Below the pieces are notes generated by a model that worked only from the letters and a program-made list of their open reading frames with translations, did not search any database and was not told where the DNA came from. A stretch of 64,000 bases of DNA from Paralithodes platypus (Eukaryota; Arthropoda; Malacostraca; Decapoda; Lithodidae): contig CM064545.1 of NCBI GenBank assembly GCA_032716605.1, positions 12,183,479 through 12,247,478 on the forward strand, written 5' to 3'. This document shows positions 12,036-23,191 of the stretch, piece by piece. The translations under genes were made by a program, and so were the position numbers. Within the stretch, counting starts at the first letter, position 1, and each line of letters starts with the position of its first letter.

Positions 12036-12038
<3 letters not shown>
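11376..12038. other. Unassigned DNA, C/T-rich then AT-rich
   Basis: A CT-rich segment (about 11400-11560) is followed by AT-rich DNA with (CA)n near 11830. No gene or repeat boundary is recognised. Confidence 0.35.

Positions 12039-12081
<43 letters not shown>
12039..12081 (+). repeat. (GA)n microsatellite
   Basis: About 20 consecutive GA units. Apparent open frames across it are low-complexity artefacts. Confidence 0.95.
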
Positions 12082-12085
<4 letters not shown>

Positions 12086-12099
12086 TGGAAATCATTCCA

Positions 12100-12230
12100 C
12101 CACGCTAGACCTGAAGGTAAGTTAGGATGGGCGCTACCCCACCCGCAAGGTAACGTGTCGGCGGCGGGACTCGAACCTGTGACCCCCTGATCAAAAGTTG
12201 AGCGCGCTAGCCACAACGCTACGCCCGCCC
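12100..12230 (-). repeat. tRNA-derived SINE head
   Basis: On the minus strand there is an A-box-like TAGCGTTGTGG (12211-12221) and a perfect B box GGTTCGAGTCC (12167-12177). Their starts are 44 bp apart, as in tRNA genes and tRNA-derived SINEs. Acceptor and T stems do not pair properly, so a functional tRNA is unlikely. It is flanked by GA/GT simple repeats. Confidence 0.65.
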
Positions 12231-12269
12231 CCGGAGAGAGAGAGTGTGTGTGTGTGTGTATGGCCACAT

Positions 12270-12655
12270 AATCCCTTGTCTATTACTTGCAGATAAAAGG
12301 GTAATGTTTGGTTGGTTGTATGTTACCGCTTACATTATCCAGATTAAACAATTAATGTGTTCATTATTAATGGGTGTGGTTTAAATTCACCAGGCACACC
12401 CTACACACATGTAATCCACGCCCTGAACACATGATCAAGGAAGGATCTAATATGATGATTAAGCAGGTTCCCATGACCCCTCTCTGAGAGATCAGATGAA
12501 TACCCTCTAGCTTTCCTCACAAATACAATAGGAAAATATAATACAAGAAATATAATGATGATTATATCTATGTTAAGCTGTTATAATAGGAATATAAGTC
12601 AAGTGGGTATAATATTGAGTAATTCATGCAAATATGTATGTATGGAATAAAATGG
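12270..12655. other. Unassigned AT-rich DNA
   Basis: No gene, RNA or repeat edge recognised. Confidence 0.35.
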
Positions 12656-13080
12656 TTAATAAAGCATTGGGGCTATATATACTGTATATGACATTTACAG
12701 CAATTTAAAGGCTTTTAAAGTCTCTTAAAACCTGTAGAATCGAGTGCGAGGGAGCGGGAGCGCAACAGACCACACATCCTTCCCCCAGCCAGCCGGCCGC
12801 AGCACTGAAGACTCTGATCAGAGTCTCGCGAGATATACAGCGCTTCCAAAGGCAAATATAGAGCGACATTAGCGATAATTGCTAATTTTAGCGAATGTCT
12901 ATGGTAGCGCTGCGGGTGAAGCCCGCGAGCTATGAAGCTCGTTTTGGTGTAATTTTGAAGTTATTTTCTTCTAGTTTTTGGCTGAATACATTTCATTTCA
13001 TTCAGACACTTGCCTAATCAATCAGGAGTGCCTGAATGAGCCCTAATATGGCTGAAATATGCCCACAGCCAAAGTGTTAA
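12656..13080. mobile_element. TTAA-flanked MITE, family B
   Basis: TTAA at 12656-12659 and 13077-13080. The interior aligns over its length with 43950-44372, sharing TTTACAGCAATTT, a GAATGTCTATGG segment, GCGCTGCGGGTG, ATGAAGCTCGTTTTGGTGTA-like and AGTGCCTGAAT segments. No coding capacity. Probable piggyBac-type non-autonomous element. Confidence 0.75.
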
Positions 13081-13400
13081 TTTACGTCATACTACTGCAG
13101 AAGGTGGTGTTATGACTGAGGTTTAAATATATCAGGGCTCTTATTCATTGGACTAGTAATGGCATAAATGCTACAACGGAAAGCGCTAGATCCAAGCTCT
13201 GATGTATATTCCCAGTGAACAAAGAACACAAATACTCTCCAGAGTTCTATATGCAATAATAGGTTATCAAACTCTCAATAAATGTGTGTCTACTCTAGGC
13301 TTAATGTTATGTGAAAACAGCCTATTACTACCTATAACCGAAGGTGCTTGGTTATGGTATGCAAAGTAAGGTGGTAAGAGAAGTTACAGCTTACGTTACT
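13081..13400. other. Unassigned DNA
   Basis: About 320 bp between two MITEs with no recognisable feature. Confidence 0.35.
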
Positions 13401-13888
13401 TTAACCCATAACTGTCGGGGCGCAACATAAGTCGAGTATAATAAATCTGGACTATCTGGCGGCGCTCGACATAGGTCGTGTGGCAATTTCAGCACGTAAT
13501 GTTGCTGAGAGAGAGAGACAAGTGGTGGTAGGAGAGTAGCGAGCGTATGACTGCTCCAGACCACCGCGGCGAACCTACTGACACGAATCCCACCTCCTCC
13601 CTCCCTCTCTCACTCGCTATATACGGAATTGTATGGGGAAAGTGCCGAATTACATGCTTTTTGCACTCGCGTTGCACGGTTGTTGCAAGAAAACTAGCCA
13701 TCATAAAAGGATCGTTATGGTGTCATTGGAAAGCTCTGTTTATGCCCTTTCAGGGATAGATACTTGTTTTACGCTCTGGGTCTTATTTAGGCATGAAAAT
13801 GATCACGTAAACAGCCCTATTTTGGGTAAAAACACCCCGCTGGGCGGTACATATAAATAAACCGCCTAGGCCGCTCGTAAGGTGTTAA
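13401..13888 (+). mobile_element. TTAA-flanked MITE, family A
   Basis: TTAA at 13401-13404 and 13885-13888. Very similar to 30253-30729: both have CATAAGTCGAG near the left end, GAGAGAGACAAGTGGTGG, GACTGCTCCAGACCACCGCG, and end GGCCGCTCGTAAGGTGTTAA. Short ORFs within it are shadows of repeat sequence. Confidence 0.85.
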
Positions 13889-14955
13889 TCAATAAATGTC
13901 AGGCACTCCTGCATGAAAGAAAGTGCACTAAAGTCCTTCAACACCAACAAGGAATCTTCTTTAAATGTTAGATGCTATCAAGATGCTCGAATCGGAAATG
14001 GAACCCCAAAAAGGCTGGCAGCGGAACAATGCTCGTGCAGGCTATGCACACAAAAAAGGCAGGAGATATAATGCAGTCGGAGCCAAGAATATCCTAAATG
14101 CTACAACAATAATAATCGCCACGACAATGCAGTATTCCTATCAACAAAAAGAGCCTAAGTCGTTTGTGTCTCAATACATCAAACTAGGCTGCGAAATGCT
14201 TGTGTAATCATAAACGGGTATGCATAAAAAGAGTAATTGGTTTAATATACTTAATGTTTACTGTGACTGATAAAGTCTAGCTAGAGTCAATGATACGAGA
14301 TACTGGTGTGCATGGCATGCCGCATAGCCTAGTGCAAATCTCAAGTCTGTGCGTCAAGTATTACGTTAGAGTGAAGGGTAGCTCTCTTGAGAAACCTTAA
14401 TACCAAAGTATTAAGCGTTCTCCTGGCGTACCTCAAAGACAAACAATGAGCTTAGAACAGTGCAGAATGGTATAGGCAAAAAACCCTCATTCGTGCATGC
14501 TCTATTCTCAATGGCACACAGACTAGAATTTACTCAATCAACTCCAGTTCTCAGGTATGTCGTGCAGCTTTTAACTAAAGCCAGCACCCATCGGAAACAA
14601 TACCTTATAGTATCAGACTCCTAGTCTAGCATTATCTAATCCAGCAGAACACTAATAATTATAGGAAGTGGTACTGAACAATATGAATGCCAACCAATGC
14701 TTCGTGATCAACTTATCTTAACAACTAACATACATGGGTTATATAAGACCTTAACGCACAATACAACTGGCCAGCATGAAGCTGATTATGCAGAGTTAAC
14801 CAGAGGGGGTATAATATTAATAAAAGGTGGTGAAAGATATGGAAAATGAGAGAGATAGGCAGAGGAAAAGGTTCTCAGGTGCAGGGAGGGAGACAGGTAT
14901 CAAAGGGATAAGAGGGATGCGTTCTAGAAACCAGATCTGAGGGAGAGAGTGGCAA
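13889..14955. other. Unassigned DNA
   Basis: An 80-codon open frame at 13965-14207 shows no domain I recognise. No repeat edges are visible. If the promoter-like cluster at 14963-15113 is real, its minus-strand transcript would run through this stretch. Confidence 0.3.
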
Positions 14956-14962
14956 GAGAGAG

Positions 14963-15113
14963 GTATATATACTAGCACTAGCTCGCACCGCGTAGTCAAA
15001 GCGGTAACAATTCCTTCAGCCAATGCCAAAGAAGCCAGCCAAACATGACGTCACCAAGCATGGTAAAAAACTCCTCCAACCAATCCCCAAGAGGCCAGCC
15101 AGCCGTGACGTCA
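14963..15113 (-). promoter_or_regulatory. Promoter-like cluster: two CREs, CCAAT boxes, TATA
   Basis: Two perfect CRE palindromes TGACGTCA (15046-15053 and 15106-15113) sit exactly 60 bp apart inside a tandemly duplicated 60-bp module, each next to a CCAAT box. On the minus strand these lie upstream of an ATTGG box (15020-15024) and TATATATACC (about 14963-14972), in the usual order of a Pol II promoter. No downstream ORF on the minus strand is convincing, so the target gene is unknown. It may be an LTR or gene remnant. Confidence 0.4.
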
Positions 15114-15179
15114 TCAAGCATGGCAAAAAACACTGCGTGCCTCCTCTCACTCTGTTCTACTCTCTCTCTCTCTCTCTCA

Positions 15180-16266
15180 AATCCTATCATTACTACTTAA
15201 TGATAAAACATATACTTTGCAATTAAATATATAAAGCCTTGACATGGGCGAAAACAAAGAGCCTTTCTGGACTGCCCATGACACGAGCTTTCATATGAAA
15301 TAAAGCACACAATAATACATCAACTGTAGCCATATCCACTGCCCTGGCGATCCTAGCGAGTCACTGTAGGACAAGCCATGCGGTTCTAACGGAGTGGTTA
15401 ACGTCACAGTGGCGATTTGAGGGGCGCCCAGGCCAAAATTTAAACAAAGGGCTCCGTTAAGGGGAGCATCCGCCATGTATTTAAAAATGGTCCGATCATT
15501 TTCATTTTTATACAGGTGATAGATATTACTTCTAGGAACAACATACCCGAAAATGAATAAAATCAGACCAATAGTTTGTTTTCACTATCTCTGATTTTCG
15601 CATTTTTTTCGCCTTAATTTACAACGGCACCTCCTATTTTCTATTTTCTGAAGAGTGTAGAAAGGGGAGAAGAGGTGTTGGAGAAAGAGGAATCTGTTGG
15701 AGTGGATTTGTTATGTGTGTTATTAGTCTGTATACGTCGTCGAGGTGTCCCCCGACAGGGTGCGAGCATGTGAAACATGCTAAGACCAGGCCGAGGCTAA
15801 TCTGCATTCATGCTTGAAATTGACATTAATATATGCTCTGCTATATTATTTTTAATAACTAATAAGTAATATCAAAACTCTCACAAGCATATATTATATT
15901 ATTATAATATTCCTGAATGATAATAATGAATAAAACGTGAAGAGAGAGAAAATATTTTACCAACAAAATATGTTGTTACGAAAGAAAACTTATATTTTGC
16001 GGCCAGTACGTAGGGTAACTATGCTGTATATTATTTTCTGTTAGTAAGTTGTGACTGATGGGCATGCCATAATCAATTGTTTTACAACAGTTGTAAATCT
16101 ATTTCGTAATTATATTCATAATTCATCGATTATCGTAAGAATATACCTCATTTCATCATTTATGATTTTCATCTTACTTTATTTTTACGACCATTATAGT
16201 ATATAACACAGGTCTACTCTCTCAACATTCCATAATTAAAAACATTTAAATTCCGACCTCGTTTTG
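15180..16266. other. Unassigned AT-rich DNA
   Basis: No gene or RNA recognised. A CT microsatellite ends near 15178. The remainder is AT-rich with small local dyads. Confidence 0.35.
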
Positions 16267-16361
16267 GCGCCCCCCTACATGCTGCACCCGGGGACAGATG
16301 TACCCCCTTGCGGGGGGCAAGGGGGTACATCTGTCCCCGGGTGCAGCATGTAGGGGGGCGC
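16267..16361. repeat. 95-bp perfect palindrome with 5-base loop
   Basis: Arms 16267-16311 and 16317-16361 are exact reverse complements by eye, separated by GGGGG. GC-rich in an AT-rich setting. Same architecture as the palindrome at 563-742 but unrelated in sequence. Confidence 0.85.
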
Positions 16362-16900
16362 TACGCCACTGGCATGCTGTAGATATGGTGATAGCTTGGA
16401 TACCGCTAAATATTAGCACAAACCTAGCTCAAGTCGTTGGCAACACTGTCTGGGTTGTGGAGACTGTGATGCATGGCCGTATGTGGCTATTGGCTAACTG
16501 ACTGGGAGTCCCAGTCAGTTGCCTCTCAGAGTTCAATAAGTATAGTTACCTCGCACCAATCTCCTGACCATTTTTGCCAGGGGTTGACGGGTAGCTATTT
16601 TGCAAAATATGCTGAGCTGGTAGGGGTTAATACACATCAAATGTTTTGCTGTGGAAAAAAAGCCTGGTTGTACATACTTTAAATATTGGCTTCAAGGGCA
16701 ACTTCCTGTTGAAAAAAACTAGTAATTTCTCCTTCGAACACAATAAACATTTTCGGAGTTAATTTTTATATAGTGCTATTCACGTCATGCACATTACATT
16801 GGATTTTGTCCTGCTGTCTGATTAGGTAGGTGTTCTTACATTTGAGTGGTGTTGATCATTTTAATTTAGATAACAAAAATATAAATAATATAATAATCAA
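16362..16900. other. Unassigned DNA
   Basis: Two short open frames (16298-16501 and 16473-16682) have no recognisable domain; the first starts inside the palindrome arm. No other structure is seen. Confidence 0.35.
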
Positions 16901-16971
16901 CTCTGCGAAGCAGAGTGGTATCGCGCACACAGATCCCACCCGTATACTGTGCACCACCATTTAGCTTGTCT

Positions 16972-17004
<33 letters not shown>

Positions 17005-19383
17005 CGTCATCGTCGTCCGTCTGTCTGTCCGGAAACTCCTCCTAGACCGTTCGATGGATTTTCACCAAATTTCACAGGTATATTCATTTGGTCAATGCGA
17101 AGGTCAGTCAAAAAGAAATATTCCATTTATCTTAAAGGTTAAGGTCAAAGGTCAAGGTTAAAAATAAGGTCAATATTTCATTTTTTTTTAGTTCTTACTC
17201 AAATGTCTTCATTTTCACTTTACAAGTTACTGGTAACTTCTATATCGCGTTGACCAAATTTCAGGTTAATATTCTTAAGGGTAAGTCAAAGGTCAAAATA
17301 TGTTTTTCACTAGTATTTCTTATATTAACTGTTGGATTCTCACTAGGTTTACCTTGTATATTCAGAATACCTAGGCCAAGGTCATACAAGAAACTATACA
17401 ATTCTATAAGAAAGGTCAAGGTCATAGGTCAAGGTCAAATAAAAGGACAATGTGCTAATTTCTTTACTTTTCATGCAAACTTCACAAAATTTGGTGAGAT
17501 AGTTGCACTTAAAGGAAAAGGAAAATAATACATTTGGACACATAAGATAAAGGTCAAAGGTCAAGGTCAACTATTCTATTAATATATATGACACTAACTG
17601 ATGGGTTTTAATGAAATTAGGCATGCTTATTTGATTTTCCGGGGCAATGTCAATAAACAAAAAAAATCCTCTAACATAAAGGTCAAGGTCAAAGGTCAAC
17701 TTTTACTATTTATTTTACTTTTTACTCAAATGTCTTCATTTTCACTATACAAGTTACTGGTAACTTTGATATCGTATTGCCCAAATTTTAGATAAATTGT
17801 CCAAAGGGTAAGGTCAAATATCAAGGTCAAAGGTCAAAATAGGTTTTCTACTAGTATTTCTTATACGAACTGTTAGATTCTCACTAGGCTTAACATGTAT
17901 ATTCGGAATACCTAGGCCAAGGTCTTGCAAGAAACTATACAATTTCATATCAAAGGTCAAAGTCACAGGTCAAAGTCAAATAAAAGGTCAATATGCTATT
18001 TTCTTTGCTTTTAATGCAAACTTCACAAAATTTGGTGAGATAGTTGCACTTTAAGTGAAAAGGAAAATAATAAATGTCGAGACATATAAAGATCAAGATA
18101 AAGGTCAAAGGTCAAGGTCAGCTATTCTATTGGTATATATGAAACTAACTAATGGGTTTTAATGAAATTATGCATGTTTATTTGATTTTCATGGGCAATG
18201 TCAATGCAAACAAAATTGTACTCTTACATAAAGGTCAAGGTCGCAGGTCAAGGTCAAAGGTCAACTTTTATTATTTATTAAAAAAGATTACTCAGATTTG
18301 GGAAAACTGGCTGTGTTATGGCTTATTACTTAAATATTATATATATCGAATTTTACATAAGTATTGTAATAGTTACGGTCAGAGGTCAAGGTCAAAACAA
18401 GAGTATTTGTCGTTTTCCCTAAACTCCTCCTATACTGTTTAATGTATTGTCACCAAATTATACAGGCAAATTCAGTTGGTCAATGCGACGACCATCCAAA
18501 TATATGTATTTTATTTTAAGTCAAAGGTCAAAGGTCAAGGCCACAGTATATGATCACTATTTGTAATCAATACATTTTTATACGAATTACACCATAATCA
18601 TAATGCTAGTTAATACTAACATTGCTGTTGAGCTAACTCAATCCCCGATAAGAAATTATAAGGTCGAAGGTCAAGGTAAAAGTTCAAAATATGAATTTTA
18701 CTAGTATTTCCCATTTAATGTAAGATTCTCAATAAGCATATCATGCATATTTTGAATGCCTAGACCAAGGTCATACAAAAATAAATATAATTCCATTTGA
18801 TAGGTCAAGGTCACAGGTCAACATCAAATATAAGGTCAATATGCTAATTTCTTTACTATTAATGTAAATTTCACAAAATTATTTGAGACAGTTGTGCATT
18901 TATGGAAAATTAACATTTTAAATTTTCAGACATCATGAAGGTCAACTATTTGTTGACCTATTTGTTGACTATTTGTTGGGGATGTGTCGGATGGTTGAAA
19001 GCCACAGTTGCTCGCGCGTTTGGGGCTAGCAACACGTATTATGAAAAACATGCATCCTCCTTCATTCACTGTCCCCCCCCTTCACTCACTCAACCCCACA
19101 ATTTGCCGGAGGATAACAGGTTTTTCACAATACGTAGACGGAGGTCTTTTTTAAAAAAAAACTATTTGTTTAATACCTCTGAAACTAACTGATGCTCTTT
19201 AATGAAATTTGACACATTCATTTGATTTTCTAGGGTTACATCAAAGCAAACAAAAATTTAATCCTACATAAAGGTCAAGGTCACAGGCCAAGGTCAAAAG
19301 TTAACCTTCATCATAAAAAAATACTAAATTTTTGATAAGCTGATGACTTTTAGTTGCATTTTACTTAGATACCATATATTTCA

Positions 19384-19386
<3 letters not shown>

Positions 19387-19452
<66 letters not shown>
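19387..19452. repeat. (TA)n microsatellite
   Basis: Uninterrupted TA dinucleotide run inside the AGGTCA repeat region. Confidence 0.95.
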
Positions 19453-19458
<6 letters not shown>

Positions 19459-19533
19459 ACTTAAGGTTAAAGGTCAAGGTCAAAGAACAAAAGAAGAGTG
19501 TTAATAATTTTCTTTAAACTCTTCCTCAACTGT

Positions 19534-19746
19534 TTAACCCTTTGTGTACCGGTGACGTATTTTTTTTTGTATTCTAGCAATATTATGACGATTTTGTGGA
19601 GCTTATGAAGGATCTGTGGTACTAAAAAGGGATAATTAAGATAGTTGAAAGCCTGCTAATCTTATGGAGGCCCTTCATAAACGAAATAACATCTTCTTAA
19701 TATCCAGTATGAAATGAAACCGACAGAACAGTACTGAACGGGTTAT
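19534..19746. mobile_element. TTAA-type MITE inside the AGGTCA repeat
   Basis: Left end CTGTTTAACCCTTTGTG, right end AACGGGTTATGTATCG. The sister repeat unit at 18430s reads CTGTTTAATGTATTG without the insert, giving an internal empty site. The target is TTAA; the right copy reads TTAT, a one-base change. About 210 bp, noncoding. Confidence 0.8.
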
Positions 19747-19998
19747 GTATCGTCACCAAATGTTGCTGGCAAATTCGGTTGGTCACTGCAACGCTTGTCC
19801 AAAGTTTGTGTTTTTGTTATTCAAAGGTCAAGGTGAATGGTGAAGGTCACAGATTATGGTCACTATTTCTTTCCTATATATATTTTTAAAATGAATTACA
19901 CCATATTCAAAATGCTACAAAATAGTGATACGCTCACCTTATTATAGATATACAGGTATATTCCAATGGTTAAGATTCAATGTGATAATAAATGTAAT

Positions 19999-20002
<4 letters not shown>

Positions 20003-20074
<72 letters not shown>

Positions 20075-20075
20075 T
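20003..20075. repeat. (TA)n microsatellite
   Basis: TA run with single interruptions. Poly-Tyr/Ile open frames here are artefacts. Confidence 0.95.
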
Positions 20076-20077
20076 AC

Positions 20078-20225
20078 TCCCAGGCGGACATGAACCACCA
20101 ACAGTTAGGACGAGCGTCTATGCTTCAATACACTACACACAAGTATCCTCTATCACGATGTGGTATAGTGGATTAAAGTATGGGCACTTGTTCTGACTGT
20201 CGGTGGTTCAAGTCTGGCTGTGAGT
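20078..20225. repeat. Two opposed tRNA-like SINE heads
   Basis: Plus strand: A box TGGTATAGTGG (20161-20171) and B-box-like GGTTCAAGTCT (20205-20215), starts 44 bp apart. Minus strand: B-box-like GGTTCATGTCC (20086-20096). The regions around the two B boxes resemble each other (GTYGGTGGTTCA-TGTC type). The pair is head to head and flanked by TA-rich sequence. Stem pairing is poor, so tRNA-derived repeats rather than tRNA genes. Confidence 0.55.
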
Positions 20226-21000
20226 ATAAACCATTTAATATATATACAGTATATACATTATACTGTATATAAACCAATTTTACCTAAGAGATTCAATACT
20301 ACTTGCAGAATTTTAGGTCGCAGAGTTGCGTATGCATTTTTTTTTTTTTTTTTTTTTTTTTGGTAATGCGAAAACTGCACACCTACTTTATTGATAATCG
20401 TTTTATAACAAAATTTAATAACCAGGTATGGTATACATCGTCTGGTGATGTTCTTCGTTTGCCCCAAAACAATAGTGTTGTTTTCAACACTAAATATGAA
20501 TATGTGAACATTATTACTGGTATGCACAGTTGCCAACATGAACTCAAACCCACTCCTTACTTATATTCATAGAAGGAAATAAGTTGTGCTTAAATTACAA
20601 CTGTTGATATATCATATAGATTAAGTACTGCATAGCAGACTACACTCCTACATGGACTGGTATTCCTAATCAACATAGAGGTCAGTAGTGATTACACTGA
20701 TAGAGACTATGGTTCTGAAATATATCGGCATCAAGATACGAGATAGTTATGGTATAACTATGACTATATAATTATAGAACTTGTCAACATTGCGTACGAG
20801 CTACGTTCTGCCTGGGAAGGAAATGTAAATTATAAGCATAATTTCATTCCAAGTACAACAATATACAGTATATACAGGATATAATATATCTTAGGCTCCT
20901 TGACTGCATATTGCCTTAACAACACAGCCGTGTTCCTGGGGCCAGTTACGGCCATATATTGCTCTGGCCTTCCTCCTCACCTAAGGCTGGCTGGCTCTCT
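20226..21000. other. Unassigned AT-rich DNA with a T-run
   Basis: T-run at about 20337-20360. Open frames on both strands across it have no recognisable domain. A poly-T end could mark the tail of a reversed retroelement, but I cannot identify one. Confidence 0.35.
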
Positions 21001-21002
21001 CT

Positions 21003-21006
<4 letters not shown>

Positions 21007-21039
<33 letters not shown>

Positions 21040-21060
21040 GAGAGAGAGAGAGAGAGAGAA
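21007..21060. repeat. (TA)n followed by (GA)n
   Basis: Compound microsatellite: TA run to about 21035, then CAGAGAGAG... to about 21058. Confidence 0.95.
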
Positions 21061-21649
21061 TATTCATCTAGCAAAATATTATTTGTCGCCTTTTTTTCAT
21101 CAACAAAAGATCACTCCACATTCTCACGAAGGGTATTGAGAGGGCAATATTCGAATTCATAATAATTGTTAGGCGCTTTGCTTTAGGAATTCCTCACTTA
21201 AAATTAGTCATGGGTGAAACACCTCCAGGCTACTTCTCCAAATAAGTTCCCTTTGCTTGTACCTTTCACTGTTGTTCTCTCAATATATTTGTTCCACTTC
21301 CCAAACCATAGGTGGTCTACCACTGCCAGATGCGCCAGTTAGATGACTTTCAAGTACCATTCTTGTACAGGTACTTCTGTTCTCAGCACATACCGAACCA
21401 CGGATAATAGACCTATCTATCTATCTATCAATTGCCAGACACCTTTATCCCCGGGGGGTGCCCATGAACTAATCACCACCAGGCTTCTCTGTCATCCGTC
21501 AACTAGCAACCCACCTCCCTTCCTACACCATTTTTACTTATATAACTCTCAACTCCATCCCACCACCTCACTCTTGGTTTGTATCTCCCTCCACCATATC
21601 CCCATTCACTCCACATCACCTCATGTACCTCATTGCCACTTTTCTTACT
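21061..21649. other. Unassigned DNA
   Basis: C/T-rich stretch toward 21640 with a 103-codon plus-strand frame of low complexity and no domain. It may be the antisense of the decayed RTE-like 3' part that starts at about 21650, but I cannot follow the alignment here. Confidence 0.3.
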
Positions 21650-23100
21650 CTTGATATGTCTCCAACAACATCCATGTATCCTTCCCGTATGTCAATGTCG
21701 GGATCACCAGACTGTTATGCATTGATATCCTATTTGTAGTCTCTGCTTTCAGCGTTCCTACAACCTGCCTCTTCTGCTACACTCTCTTGCATTTCATCCT
21801 CAAACTCCCATCTTTACTCCTCACACTGGCAACAATTTTAAATGTTTTGAATTCCCCCCTTACCTGACCATTTATCCCAAATTCACATTCTGTGACTGCA
21901 TCAATTTCAAAGATCATAACATTATTATTTACCACATTTAGGTTTCATTTCTCATACATATTTAATCATAATTAACATATTTATCAAACCCTGCAACTCC
22001 CATGTTTTATCACTCATCAGAAGTCTATCATCAGAAAACAGTAGCACAGGCAACTTCCATTCACTTCTTTCCCTTACCAAGGGTACTCCAACATCCACTG
22101 TGCTTCCTTGTATTTCTTTCACGACTCCATTTACATACAGGATATACTGAACAACCATGGAAATATCATCACCTACTAAACTGCCATGTATTCAATGCAC
22201 AGGGCTTGCTCTGCCATTCAAAAAGACTCTTATATTCCCCTACTACGTAATCCATCTATTCTTTTCACACCAGATACCATTCTGAAATAACTCAAAAGTG
22301 CTTTGTTCGGAGAAATCCTCGATACCTCTTGTCCATGTCTCTCTTTCTTAGGAGAGCGATGGGTGAAACTACGGTTTTCAGTCTTTTTATTTCTTGACTA
22401 TTCAATTATTTCAGGATACAATAATGTTTATCATTCACCATTCTCCTTTACATTTGTTTATATTTATATCATTCACCATTATCCTTTACATTTGTTTATG
22501 TTTATATCATTCACCATTTGACTGTATTTGCACATTACCATACCAAGACACATGAAAGTTTCAATTCGTGATTTATCAGTTTATGTTATTACAATTATTT
22601 TGTTATTAAATTTGTTGTGCTTTATTTACTCTGTGTTTTGGCTTAAAAACTATAGCTTCACTTGTTGTTTCCTTAAAACCATTAACTTAAAATTCCCTAC
22701 ATTTAGATTTTCGACACTTGCTGCCAACAGGAAAGCATCGTCCGCATTCAGGCATGTTGTACTTCTTTATCTAGTTAGCTCTTATACCCATTGATCCCAC
22801 CCACCAATATCTGAATACTCAATCCATGCATTCACTCTCTTTAATAAAACAAGCAATGATGACATGACACATCCCTGTCTCACTCCTAAATTTACCTCAT
22901 TATTTACCACTTAGCTTATTGTCCACCTTCGCAGTTGCAAATTCATTCTTACTGCTATAAAAATCATCCCTCTCCCACCATATACTGACAACTACTCTCA
23001 CAGACCATTCTAATCTAAATATTCAAAGGGATTTGCCAAATTCATGAATGCTGTATAGAGTTGTTTTCTGTGTTTCAATTTACTCTCAGCTAGACATTTC
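21650..23100 (-). pseudogene. Decayed RTE-like LINE copy
   Basis: On the minus strand, pieces match the RTE-like element at 48.7-51.85 kb: AFMNL near 23040, LGVRQGCVMSSLL near 22870, then VNGVVKEIQG, EWKLPVLLFSDDRLLMSD and WELQGLIN (22158-21952), a SKDG segment near 21820 and a VIPTLTYG-like trace near 21700. About 0.7 kb of foreign sequence (about 22160-22840) separates the GCVMS and NGVVKEI motifs, so something is inserted. The active-site motif is FSDD instead of FADD. Many stops: an old dead copy. Confidence 0.7.
22420..22520. repeat. Short tandem repeat, about 45 bp unit
   Basis: The segment ATCATTCACCATT followed by CTCCTTTACATTTGTTTAT recurs about 2.5 times, within the sequence that interrupts the RTE-like remnant. 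Confidence 0.75.
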
Positions 23101-23191
23101 CTTATCAATATTTGCATTGAAGTCTTCTGAAAATGTTCTACTCTTCTCCCATGTGTTAATTCGTAGTTACTAATTGTTGCCTATTTATTCT

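Larger units (their letters stand above)
16902..19860 (+). repeat. AGGTCA-rich tandem repeat region
   Basis: Starts with a small hairpin (CTCTGC-GAA-GCAGAG, about 16902-16916) and (GTC)n at 16974-17003, then a degenerate tandem repeat. Landmark segments recur: TTCACCAAATTTCACAGG-like (17050s, 18450s, 19750s); TTTACTCAAATGTCTTCATT (17190s, 17720s); GATTCTCACTAGG-like (17330s, 17870s, 18720s); CTAACTGATGGGTTTTAATG-like (17590s, 18140s, 19190s). The period is about 540 bp in the left part, longer and more decayed in the right. Between landmarks lie clusters of AGGTCA, many as DR1 (AGGTCAAAGGTCA) or TCAAGGTCA. No coding capacity. Interrupted by (TA)n and a MITE. Confidence 0.85.

Noticed and set aside
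12100..12230. A functional tRNA gene
   Set aside because: A and B boxes are good but acceptor and T stems do not pair; better explained as a SINE.
16902..16916. Helitron-type terminal hairpin
   Set aside because: The hairpin is short and no TC start, CTRR end or Rep/helicase sequence is seen.
20303..20572. Possible host exon on either strand
   Set aside because: Frames run through a poly-T/poly-K stretch and show no domain or splice context I can support.
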